Shown: positions 15,736-23,323 of the stretch, piece after piece
Numbering within the stretch: position 1 is the stretch's first letter
Layout: each line of letters opens with the position of its first letter
NCBI GenBank assembly: GCA_964525045.1
Contig: CAZGFD010000030.1
Coordinates: forward strand, 1 to 48,548
DNA length: 48,548 bases
Reading direction: 5' to 3'
Source: G020348185 sp964525045
Lineage (GTDB): Bacteria > Nitrospirota > Nitrospiria > Nitrospirales > UBA8639
Made by a program: the position numbers and the translations under genes
The notes under the pieces: model-generated
Databases searched by the model: none
What the model saw: the letters and a program-made list of their open reading frames with translations, nothing else
Told to the model about the DNA's origin: nothing

Positions 15736-16293
15736 ATGAATGAGGAAAAGAAAAAGAGTTCATCCAAAGACAAAGCGAAATTCCTCTCCGATTTAAAAAG
15801 CCACTTTCAAATTGCCGAAGGATATTCCAAGGCAGGATTATTGTTGATGAAATACGCAGGGCGGGCGAATGATTCCTCCGTGCTGCATTCCTTGATGGTA
15901 CTGAAAGGGTTGGCGGTTGAGGGGTATCTGAAATGTTTGTATGCCCTCGATCACCAGAAATCCTATACAGGGGATGACCTTCAAAAACTCTTCGAGGCAT
16001 TAGGGAAATCCAGCCAGGACCTTATTGAAACGTATTTTGAAGAACTAAAGGAGAGCAGTGAATTTATTAAATTGGCCCACGTTCAATATCGAGAAATGAA
16101 GGGGCAGGATTGCCGCATGGATATAGACCATGTCTTAGGCGAATGGTCTCATGCGTTTCGGAAACGCCGATTTTTCTTTGATCCCGATCACAAAGCCAGT
16201 TTCCTCGCTTTCCAGGAGATTCGAGGCGCCCTGCGGCGGAGGCTCCTCGAGCTCTATCCGGAATTGGAAAAAGCCACAGCGCAATCAACGTGA
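15736..16293 (+). CDS. All-helical protein of unknown function, possibly HEPN-like
   Basis: A 185-residue, mainly helical, soluble protein. After a charged N-terminus (EEKKKSSSKDKAKF) come helices with VLKGLAVEGYLKCLYALDHQ, DDLQKLFEALGKSSQDLIET and a basic C-terminal segment (FRKRRFFFDPDH) followed by ALRRRLLELYPELEK. The helix pattern around a growing-chain-like KGLAVEGYLK...DDLxKLFEAL, and an R-x6-H at the end, are reminiscent of HEPN-fold proteins, but the match is weak. ATG at 15736 is chosen over TTG at 15730; AAAGGA precedes both. It is the last gene of the P-ATPase cluster, with only 4 nt between its stop and the convergent cax stop. Confidence 0.65.
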   Translation: MNEEKKKSSSKDKAKFLSDLKSHFQIAEGYSKAGLLLMKYAGRANDSSVLHSLMVLKGLAVEGYLKCLYALDHQKSYTGDDLQKLFEALGKSSQDLIETYFEELKESSEFIKLAHVQYREMKGQDCRMDIDHVLGEWSHAFRKRRFFFDPDHKASFLAFQEIRGALRRRLLELYPELEKATAQST

Positions 16294-16297
16294 ACGG

Positions 16298-17431
16298 CTA
16301 GGATACGGGCACATAGAAGAAACCGATTCCTAAAATCAAATAGACTCCGAGTAACATGATGCCTTCCATCCAGTGACATTCTCCATCCGTGGTCAAGCGT
16401 GCGACGATGAGGACCGTCAGCATGATGGCCGCCACTTCGAAGGCCGTAAATAACAAATCCATCGGTTCTCCCATTAAATAACTGGCAAAGACCAGGACCG
16501 GTGCCATAAAGAGGACAATTTGTGTGCTTGAGCCGGTGACAATTCCGAAGGCCAAGTCCATATTCCCCTTTCGGGCGAAGCGCACCGCATTCAGGAGTTC
16601 GGCCGCAGCTCCCGTCCCGGCAAGGAGAATGACCCCGGCAAAGATGGGTGTGAGGCCCAGGCTATCAGCAGCCGGTTCAATAGCTCCCGTCAGAGCTTCG
16701 CTCATCACGGCGATCGCGATGGTGACGAGGACGAGTATCCCAATCGCTTTATTTTTTCCCCAGGCCGGTTCTTCTTCTTCCTTGACTCCTTCCGGATTTC
16801 CTTTGCCGGATTGGGGGACAGGCTCATGAACCGTTTCCACTTCCCGGAAGAGTTGGCGGTGAGTCAACAGGGTAAAGACCAGACTAAGAATATACACACA
16901 AAAGAGAACGACAGCGATCTCGAAACTCAGTTCCTCGGCTTTTTCAACGGTAAAGTTATGGAGCGCGGGAACGACGAGGCCTATCGCCGCTAAGAGCAGG
17001 AGTCCCGCGCTCATTCCGGCGGAGGTGGTATTGAATCGCTGCCGCTCATAGCGGAGGCCACCCATGAGCATGGCGAGGCCCAGCGCGAGCAGGAGATTTG
17101 CTAAAATCCCCCCGGTGATCGAGGCCTTCACCACATCGGTCAGTCCTTTGGAAAGTGCTGATAAGGCTATAATTAGTTCCGGGGCGTTTCCCAAGGACGC
17201 GGTCAATAGCCCGCCAACCGTGGTCCCAACATAGACAGCCAAGTTCTCCGTGGCTCTCCCCATGAGTCCCGCAAGAGGAACAATGGATAAAGCCGAAGCA
17301 AGAAACACTAAAATAGGGTCGGCGTCATACCAGTCCAGGACCAGCGCGACCGGAATGAACACCAAGAATAGATTGAGCCCCATTTCTGTATTCTGAACTG
17401 CGGTGAAATACGAATAGTCGGCGGTGCTCAT
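16298..17431 (-). CDS. cax: Ca2+/H+ antiporter, CAX family
   Basis: About eleven membrane helices in two inverted halves, each with the glutamate-bearing alpha-repeat motif of the CaCA superfamily: LGNAPELIIALSALSKG in the first half and GTGAAAELLNAVRFARKG in the second. An acidic loop (GVKEEEEPAWG) separates the halves, as usual in CAX proteins. It should export Ca2+ in exchange for protons at the inner membrane. The second motif has GTGAAAE where GNAAE is more common, a mild deviation. The ATG at 17429-17431 is preferred to a TTG nine codons upstream; neither has a strong ribosome binding site. It is convergent with the P-ATPase cluster. Confidence 0.9.
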   Translation of the reverse strand: MSTADYSYFTAVQNTEMGLNLFLVFIPVALVLDWYDADPILVFLASALSIVPLAGLMGRATENLAVYVGTTVGGLLTASLGNAPELIIALSALSKGLTDVVKASITGGILANLLLALGLAMLMGGLRYERQRFNTTSAGMSAGLLLLAAIGLVVPALHNFTVEKAEELSFEIAVVLFCVYILSLVFTLLTHRQLFREVETVHEPVPQSGKGNPEGVKEEEEPAWGKNKAIGILVLVTIAIAVMSEALTGAIEPAADSLGLTPIFAGVILLAGTGAAAELLNAVRFARKGNMDLAFGIVTGSSTQIVLFMAPVLVFASYLMGEPMDLLFTAFEVAAIMLTVLIVARLTTDGECHWMEGIMLLGVYLILGIGFFYVPVS

Positions 17432-17706
17432 TCTAGTCAGGTACCGATTAATTAGCAATTGGGTCGAGCCCCTGGGAAAGCGTAGAGCAGTTCCAGAGGA
17501 GGCGTTTTCATCCCGTTCCTTTTTGGCAGAATTTGAACACCCCTAATCAGGTTTCAATATTTCTTTGAAAATGGATTGCCTTTTGTAAATAAAACTGATA
17601 GGTCTACCTTTCCGAAAAACCAGGATCGTTAATCCTTGTTTCATCCTTCTCTATGTTACCCCGAATCTTGGGGGGCATTGAAAAATAATTTTTTAAGGAG
17701 GGTCCC

Positions 17707-17934
17707 ATGGAATTACTCATTACCGGAGGGGTCATAGGTGCGGCAGTTGCGTACTTGGTCCCTTCCCTCGCATCTGAGATTGGATCTGTCGCTCGCCCGG
17801 TCGCCAAGGAAGCGATTAAAGGAGGGATGGTCGCTTTTAAAGCCGTTTCGGAAATGGTGGCTGAAGCCAGCGAGCAATGTGGCGATCTTGTAGCTGAGGC
17901 AAAGGCTGAAATGAAAGAATCAAAATCAAAATGA
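17707..17934 (+). CDS. Small glycine-zipper membrane protein, paralogue of the 12314 gene
   Basis: A 75-residue protein with an apolar N-terminal helix (LLITGGVIGAAVAYLVPSL), then IGSVARPVAKEAIKGGMVAF and a Glu/Ala-rich helix ending AEAKAEMKESKSK. The segment RPVAKE plus EAKAE clearly aligns with the 12314-12553 protein, so the two are paralogues. AAGGAGGG lies just before the ATG. The next gene, a PepSY protein, starts 91 nt downstream. The same PacL/DUF5132-like reasoning applies: a membrane scaffold for a metal pump or a stress protein. A single Cys (in SEQCGDLV) is the only possible soft ligand. Confidence 0.75.
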   Translation: MELLITGGVIGAAVAYLVPSLASEIGSVARPVAKEAIKGGMVAFKAVSEMVAEASEQCGDLVAEAKAEMKESKSK

Positions 17935-18025
17935 CATGGTTCGGTGACACCTCACGGGGGTATGGCCCAGTGCTTAAGGCTGGACCTGGAGTTAAACAAA
18001 GAGCCTTAAGAAGGAGAAAATTACG

Positions 18026-18547
18026 ATGAATAAAAAACCCCTTGTTTGTTTGTGTCTGACTCTTTCAGCAGTCATCTTCAGTTTCGGAGTGGGGATGAGT
18101 GCCAACCAATCGGGAGAGCTGCCTGCTAAAGAGGCAGTTCAAAAAATGACCATGGTAGAAGCTCTTAAAATTGCCACGGCACTCCTCCCGGGGAGGGTTG
18201 TGGAAGCCGAACTGAAGGATGACGATGATCTCATCTTTTATGAAATCGAAATAATAAGCAGCGACGGGCTGGTTGTGGAGGTCCAAGTCGATGCCAATTC
18301 AGGACAAATCATCAAGCAAGCAAGGGAGGGCGAGGTCGCCTATATCACTGTAGAGGAGGCCATAACATCCGCCACAGAGTTTCTCCGTTGGCACCCCGTT
18401 GAAATAGAATTGGAGGAAGAGGACGGCAAGGCGGTCTATGAGATTAAACTGGTCAACAACTTAGGAGATGATCAGGAAGTTGAGATAGATGCCCGCTCGG
18501 GTACGGTTCTGGAACCCAAGCCCAAGAAACCAGAAAAAGGTCTTTAA
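18026..18547 (+). CDS. Periplasmic protein with two PepSY domains
   Basis: A 173-residue exported protein: signal peptide (PLVCLCLTLSAVIFSFGVGM), then two PepSY repeats. The first (MVEALKIATALLPGRVVEAE to VEVQVDANSGQIIK) and the second (VEEAITSATEFLRWHPVEIE to QEVEIDARSGTVLEPK) each end with the typical DAxSG turn. PepSY proteins bind or inhibit peptidases, or sense the cell surface; no target is evident. The protein is very acidic (DDDD and LEEEDG runs), so calcium or other cation binding is conceivable given the CAX and P-ATPase neighbours (inference). AAGGAGAAAATTACG precedes the ATG. Confidence 0.88.
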   Translation: MNKKPLVCLCLTLSAVIFSFGVGMSANQSGELPAKEAVQKMTMVEALKIATALLPGRVVEAELKDDDDLIFYEIEIISSDGLVVEVQVDANSGQIIKQAREGEVAYITVEEAITSATEFLRWHPVEIELEEEDGKAVYEIKLVNNLGDDQEVEIDARSGTVLEPKPKKPEKGL

Positions 18548-18609
18548 AAGCCATCCGAGAATGGGAAACATTAAGGGCTCTTTTCCTCCAGATGCTATTT
18601 CAAATCGTC

Positions 18610-19923
18610 CTATTGATGGATTAACCGATCTATCAGAACGGTGGCTAATTTTGTTCGAGCCATCAAAGACGTCGTTGTCGTCCACTCTCTCGAGGAATGA
18701 GCGCCTTCGCCGTTGGGGCCGAGGCTATCCACCGTGGGCAGACCTTTGGCCTGAGTCAGGGAACCGTCCGTCCCTCCCCCGCTAAGGAAGGTTCCGACAA
18801 TTGGTTCACCAATCACCGCGGAAAGCCCCATGACCTTAGCAATAAGTTTGTCGGTCATGGGATGGATGGTCTTCGCCGGCCGATGAAGCATCGCCCAAAC
18901 TTCTGAGTAGGGAAGATCCGTGAAATCAGCAGAATGGGTGTATCGGGTTAAGGCAATTTTTTCCACTTGAGATTTTAGATCCAGACCCTCCTGACTGTTC
19001 ATAAAACGAAGATCCACAAATGCTTCGGCGCAGCCCGGTCGTATATTTCGTTTTTCTCCGCCCTGAATTCTTCCCACATTGACGGTGGTCATCTTGTCAT
19101 AATCAGTGAGCGCTTCAAGCTCGATCACTTTATGGGCCAACTCCAAAATGGCAGACACCCCCTCCTGATGGGCCGCCCCTGCATGAGATTCTCTTCCTGT
19201 CACCTTGATACGAGCCTGACCCAGCCCCTTTCGTTGACGAGCCAGTTTGTGGTCACGCGACCCCTCAAAGATGAGACCCACATCGTGCTCCATCGCTAGT
19301 CCTTCAATAAGAGATCGTGAGCCAAGCGATCCAACTTCTTCATCCGTATTGAGGAAAATCGTGATGTTGGCGTCATTTAAACGACCACGTTCGTGCAAAG
19401 CTTTTAAGGCATAAGTCAGAATGACTAATCCGCCTTTCATGTCCAGGACGCCTGGACCTTTTAGCGTTCCGTCAGGCTCCTTCGTCATAGACTGAAATTC
19501 GTCATCTTTGGCAAACACGGTGTCAAGATGACCGTTAAGAAATATTTTGGGGGATGTACTCCCGGAACGCTGGGCAAGAAGATGGTCGGCAAAAACCAAT
19601 TTCCTTGGTTTGCATGTGAGCAGGTCAACCTCACCCCCTGGTTGTAGACTCGTCTCAAAACCCAGTGATTTGAATTCGTCCTCAAGCATATCTCTGAATT
19701 TGTCAATGCCATCGTGATTAAAGGTGCCGGTATTGATGTTGACATAGGTTTCTAAACCCTGGAGCATCGCGGCTTGTTGAGATTGAACCCAATCGATAAG
19801 ATCTTTTTCGTGTTCAGTTAAATGAGTTGTTTTGGGAAAAATCTCGCCTCCTGCAGTTAAGGGAAAGCAAAGCAAAGACAAGACGAGAATTTGAAAAACG
19901 CGATTCATCATTGTATTCGGCAT
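18610..19923 (-). CDS. Exported M20-family metallopeptidase (carboxypeptidase G2-like)
   Basis: M20/M28-clan zinc peptidase with the full ligand set: GHLDTVF (His), the bridging Asp in VLDMKGG, DEEVGSLGS (catalytic Glu and ligand), and a late His in GAHSSREW. A dimerisation domain lies between (GRESHAGAAH). An N-terminal signal peptide (NRVFQILVLSLLCFPLTAGG) sends it to the periplasm. The closest named relatives are glutamate carboxypeptidase / CPG2-type enzymes that trim C-terminal residues; the substrate is unknown. The start is uncertain among clustered candidates; ATG 19921-19923 has GGTGA at suitable spacing. It is convergent with the PepSY gene. Confidence 0.9.
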   Translation of the reverse strand: MPNTMMNRVFQILVLSLLCFPLTAGGEIFPKTTHLTEHEKDLIDWVQSQQAAMLQGLETYVNINTGTFNHDGIDKFRDMLEDEFKSLGFETSLQPGGEVDLLTCKPRKLVFADHLLAQRSGSTSPKIFLNGHLDTVFAKDDEFQSMTKEPDGTLKGPGVLDMKGGLVILTYALKALHERGRLNDANITIFLNTDEEVGSLGSRSLIEGLAMEHDVGLIFEGSRDHKLARQRKGLGQARIKVTGRESHAGAAHQEGVSAILELAHKVIELEALTDYDKMTTVNVGRIQGGEKRNIRPGCAEAFVDLRFMNSQEGLDLKSQVEKIALTRYTHSADFTDLPYSEVWAMLHRPAKTIHPMTDKLIAKVMGLSAVIGEPIVGTFLSGGGTDGSLTQAKGLPTVDSLGPNGEGAHSSREWTTTTSLMARTKLATVLIDRLIHQ

Positions 19924-20369
19924 GACCACAGCTCACCAGACTTCTTCACGAAACTTTGTCGGGCACTTCCTTGAAGGTAGATTTTTCCAACCGATGCGGT
20001 TTGCCGAGTATAACGGTTTGAGACATCTTGGCCATCGGCCCTCTCTCTAACCCGTGCCATTTCAGGAATTCGCAGATGATAGCTTCTCAATATACTCCGA
20101 ATTTTCATATTTATTACCATAAACGTGTTGGTCCGGTCGGAAGCAACGAGGGCATCCCAATTCCGGTCCGAGGGGCCAAGCCTCACCTCTGCCACACCCA
20201 ATCTCAATCCATCGCCTTTTGGATGAGCAGAGTGACCAGGTCCTCCTGGAGTGAGGGCTTTGCGGAAGGCGGCATAGAAAGCGGGAAGTGTTGTCGAACG
20301 AAGTTCGGGCCGGAGATGTGGCATAAAGCCCAGGAGCTCGTCTTTGAACAGAGTTCGCATCGGCATCAT
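19908..20369 (-). CDS. Open frame of unknown nature in the patatin-peptidase gap
   Basis: This frame could encode 153 residues (LGFMPHLRPELRSTTLPAFY and later VASDRTNTFMVINMKI) and would overlap the peptidase start. Its middle part has somewhat gene-like composition, but I recognise no family, and two other frames in the same stretch are also open. It may be a decayed gene or chance. The remainder of the 580-nt interval to the second patatin gene (20370-20506) holds nothing I can support. Confidence 0.2.
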   Translation of the reverse strand: MMPMRTLFKDELLGFMPHLRPELRSTTLPAFYAAFRKALTPGGPGHSAHPKGDGLRLGVAEVRLGPSDRNWDALVASDRTNTFMVINMKIRSILRSYHLRIPEMARVRERADGQDVSNRYTRQTASVGKIYLQGSARQSFVKKSGELWSCRIQ

Positions 20370-20506
20370 ATGGAGCTCGGGAATCGCCCATCCAGTGAAG
20401 GGGGCGACCCAATGATCAGGACGAGACCGAAAGGACCCGGTTGAACAGTGTTTGTCTTTGAGAACTTCACCGCGATCTCACCATTTCGACTTGCACCGCC
20501 ATACAC

Positions 20507-21748
20507 TCATTCAATCTCGGCCCCAGGGGGATACTTCAGCCACGGATATCCATCTTTAGCCAATTTGTAAGCCAAATTAAACAGCTTGCGCATATGTTCG
20601 GTGTCAAAGGGTTCCTTGGGTTGCTCTGTAAAATCCTCGGGGATGTGGGCAAGATGGTAGGACAGACCATCTCGTTTTGTCGCGAAATAGACGCGATACA
20701 TATCACCGATCCCTTGCGAGGCAAGAAGCGAATTAATGCTTTGGCCGGCAATGGAAGTGACACTGGGCTCGACCGGCTCGTAGGGCTCTTTAAATTGCCC
20801 ATTGCGAATGAGGTAGGCGTTCGGAATTCCCTGGACTTTGAGTTTTTCTTCAATGCGACGCCAATCGATTCCGAGCGGGTAGAGGAAAATTTGAGAGGAC
20901 CCTCCCCCGTCTACGTGCAATTCATCGAAGCGCCTCCCATCCGCCTCGACCTCAATTAAGACAGGAGGGAACGCGACCGGAATGGATGCGGAGGCCAGCA
21001 ACAGCTTGTGGATCAATTCCAACGACTTCGGGTGTCCGCTTGCCGCAATCCGCGTAATATTCCATATGACGGGACGAGAGGCATCAAGATTAGTTGTTCC
21101 GATATTCAACTGGCGTCCCTTTCCATATTCCGCAGCAAGAGCCTCCAACAACTGAGGAGTGACATATTTCGCAATAAGGTTCTGCAGCGGTGCGCTATCA
21201 GCTAAAGCATCACTAGTTAGACCGGTCAAAATTCTTCGTGGGGTGAGAATATCTTTCGTGGAGACTCCGGTGTAGATCTCCTTGAGTGCCTCATCATATG
21301 CAGGCCCTAGAAAGGCAAAGGGAGCAATGAGAGCCCCGGTACTGATTCCCGTGACCATGGTAAACTCGGGTCGAATACCGGAGTCGGTCCACCCAAGCAT
21401 CAAGCCTGCACCAAAGGCACCGTTTGCGCCACCACCGGACAGGGCCAAATACGAATGCTCTTTCCCGTAAATCCCGGCATACTGTGTCTGAAGCTCTTCA
21501 TCTGACATGGACCACCATTTCTCGGCCCACGGAGGGACCTCATCTCCCCAGAACCTGGCATTTGGAATTCCGGGAATCACTGCACGATTACTGAGCTCCT
21601 CAGGGAGGGCATTTCGTTTGGGTACCGTGCCACAACCGGCCGTGTACCCTATACAAATCGCAAGCACAAGAGTGATCCATAGCTGGATCGCACTTGAAGA
21701 CACAACCGCTCCCTTTAACGCTTCATCTACCGACAAACCTCTTTTCAT
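20507..21748 (-). CDS. Patatin-like phospholipase, predicted lipoprotein
   Basis: Paralogue of the 10714-11961 gene with the same catalytic set: SGGGANGAF, nucleophile GISTG and HVDGGGSSQ. The N-terminus has a signal peptide ending in a lipobox (GYTAGC), so it should be lipidated on Cys39 and held in the inner or outer membrane. AAGGAG lies 6 nt before the ATG. It probably hydrolyses phospholipid acyl chains in envelope turnover (family knowledge); a defensive or effector role is not suggested by the neighbours. The two copies flank the P-ATPase/CAX/PepSY/M20 region. Confidence 0.9.
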   Translation of the reverse strand: MKRGLSVDEALKGAVVSSSAIQLWITLVLAICIGYTAGCGTVPKRNALPEELSNRAVIPGIPNARFWGDEVPPWAEKWWSMSDEELQTQYAGIYGKEHSYLALSGGGANGAFGAGLMLGWTDSGIRPEFTMVTGISTGALIAPFAFLGPAYDEALKEIYTGVSTKDILTPRRILTGLTSDALADSAPLQNLIAKYVTPQLLEALAAEYGKGRQLNIGTTNLDASRPVIWNITRIAASGHPKSLELIHKLLLASASIPVAFPPVLIEVEADGRRFDELHVDGGGSSQIFLYPLGIDWRRIEEKLKVQGIPNAYLIRNGQFKEPYEPVEPSVTSIAGQSINSLLASQGIGDMYRVYFATKRDGLSYHLAHIPEDFTEQPKEPFDTEHMRKLFNLAYKLAKDGYPWLKYPPGAEIE

Positions 21749-21884
21749 GGTTTACTCCTTCTTCCGCTGAGAGAGTAGTGGGATGTCGGTCGAAAAACCG
21801 ATCCCAACAACACCACAATTAAACCGCCAATCTAACCTTTGAGTTTCACAATTTCTATTAGTGGTGACACCCACTCGGGAAATT

Positions 21885-22046
21885 TTAGATCGGTCCCTTG
21901 GCAACGGGACTTTCGCCCCCGTCCTCCACTTGAGAGATCCGTTTCTTCATTTTGTAACTGACAGCGAGAACCACGGCCCTGACACAGAGGCCCATGATAC
22001 CTTTATAAATCAGCCCGCCGATCGCCCCAATGAGGATGACAGGCAT
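21885..22046 (-). CDS. Tiny single-helix membrane protein
   Basis: A 53-residue frame starting at ATG 22044-22046, with GTGGAG at 8-nt spacing. It has one glycine-containing membrane helix (VILIGAIGGLIYKGIMGL), a second apolar part (CVRAVVLAVSY) and a charged tail (KMKKRISQVEDGGESPVAK). The open frame extends 46 codons further upstream, but without a ribosome binding site or membrane-like sequence. It resembles in shape the small PacL-like proteins nearby but shares no clear motif with them. Confidence 0.4.
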   Translation of the reverse strand: MPVILIGAIGGLIYKGIMGLCVRAVVLAVSYKMKKRISQVEDGGESPVAKGPI

Positions 22047-22253
22047 GGGAATCTCCACTCCACGTCCCAGTAGGAGGGGTCTATGGAAAAGGGTACAATA
22101 ATGCATTGGTGCTTTTATATGAAATCGCCTCTTTTTTGGCAAACTTGGAGGATATGGGCACCGTAAAACTATACCTTTTTTCATTATAGTTTCCAGGGAC
22201 GGAATTGGGTAATCCGGCCGACTTGGTCAACGCATAAAGATCGGAACCTACTA

Positions 22254-22282
22254 TTGTATACTTATGATGGGATACCTATAAT
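22254..22282 (+). promoter_or_regulatory. Sigma-70 promoter of the SYLF gene
   Basis: TTGTAT (22254-22259), a 17-nt spacer and a perfect TATAAT (22277-22282). The start codon is 117 nt further, leaving a leader of about 110 nt. No other feature was seen in this 350-nt gap. Confidence 0.55.
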
Positions 22283-22399
22283 AGTGCTAGAAGGTTGGTG
22301 ATTGAGAAAGTACGGGTTTTTTAGTATCCTAACCATACTTTGAATGAGCAAAACCTGAATAATTAACTTTCCCTCAACGGGGAACAAGGAGGAATAGTA

Positions 22400-23197
22400 A
22401 TGCATTCAGATCAAACAACCCTTAAGACAAAGGGATCGAAATTGGCCGCCTTTCTGAGTGTGGTAATGTGTCTGATGTTGGTAGCGGTTATTCCCGCCAC
22501 GGCGGAAACCAAAGGAGTCATGGAACCCACCATGTCAGAAGAGGACGAAGTCCGGCCAACTGAGGAAGGTCCTACTCCGATGCAAAAAACGGTCAAAGAG
22601 GCCGAAAAGCTTATCCTCAGTTTTGATGAGGATCCTGAGCTGGATTGGTTCCGGGACAATATGAAAAATGCTGAAGGGGTTCTCATTATCCCCGAGTATT
22701 ATGCCGCAGGGTTAATCGCCTCCGTTGGCGGGGGAAATGGGGTGTTGCTCGTCCAGAATCGAAGCACCGGAGAATGGAGCCAACCGGCCTTTTACTCGGC
22801 GGGTGCCCTTGGGGTGGGGGCGACAATAGGCGCACAAACCTCCGAAATCGTGGTCATGCTCATGTCGCAAAAGGCCATTGAATCTTTTCACCAGAATAAA
22901 TTCGACCTTGGGGGCGCTGGAAATGTGACTATGGGTCCCAGGGGGGGTGTGGCAGCTGAAGACACGAGCGGGGAATTGGTGGTGTACGGTCGAAGTAAAG
23001 GCCTGTATTTAAGTCTTAACATTGCCGGAGTCACTATCGCTACCCACGATGACTATAACAAAGCTTATTACGGTAAAGATGTCACGCCAAAGCAAATTTT
23101 GACTAATGAGGTCACCAATTCCTACTCCAGCGACCTCCAATGGGCGGTCAAGCAAGTTGGCAAAAAAATTCGTCGTTGCACATTCTGTAGGCCCTAA
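22400..23197 (+). CDS. Exported SYLF-domain (Ysc84-like) lipid-binding protein
   Basis: A 265-residue protein with a signal peptide (LAAFLSVVMCLMLVAVIPATAE) and a SYLF/Ysc84 domain: VKEAEKLILSFDEDP, NAEGVLIIPEYYAAGLIAS, GNGVLLVQNRSTGEWSQPAF, LGVGATIGAQTSEIVVMLMS, GRSKGLYLSLNIAGVTI. Bacterial SYLF proteins bind phospholipid; here it would act in the periplasm or at the outer membrane. CAAGGAGGAATAGTA precedes the ATG. It is monocistronic, with its own promoter and terminator. A second, more distant SYLF-type gene lies at 26107-26721. Confidence 0.9.
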   Translation: MHSDQTTLKTKGSKLAAFLSVVMCLMLVAVIPATAETKGVMEPTMSEEDEVRPTEEGPTPMQKTVKEAEKLILSFDEDPELDWFRDNMKNAEGVLIIPEYYAAGLIASVGGGNGVLLVQNRSTGEWSQPAFYSAGALGVGATIGAQTSEIVVMLMSQKAIESFHQNKFDLGGAGNVTMGPRGGVAAEDTSGELVVYGRSKGLYLSLNIAGVTIATHDDYNKAYYGKDVTPKQILTNEVTNSYSSDLQWAVKQVGKKIRRCTFCRP

Positions 23198-23224
23198 AAA
23201 TAGAGTCACCTTCCACCGTTGAGA

Positions 23225-23270
23225 CGGACAGGCTGATCCCCTTCCCTCAATCAGTCTGTCCGTTTTTTTT
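23225..23270 (+). terminator. Rho-independent terminator of the SYLF gene
   Basis: CGGACAGGCTGAT and ATCAGTCTGTCCG-like arms (one mismatch) close a short loop, followed by TTTTTTTT. It begins 28 nt after the stop codon and also separates the convergent MscS gene. Confidence 0.85.
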
Positions 23271-23323
23271 ATTTCCCCGATAAAAAAAGTCTCCTGTTCA
23301 GTAGAGATTCAAATGTCCCCAAC

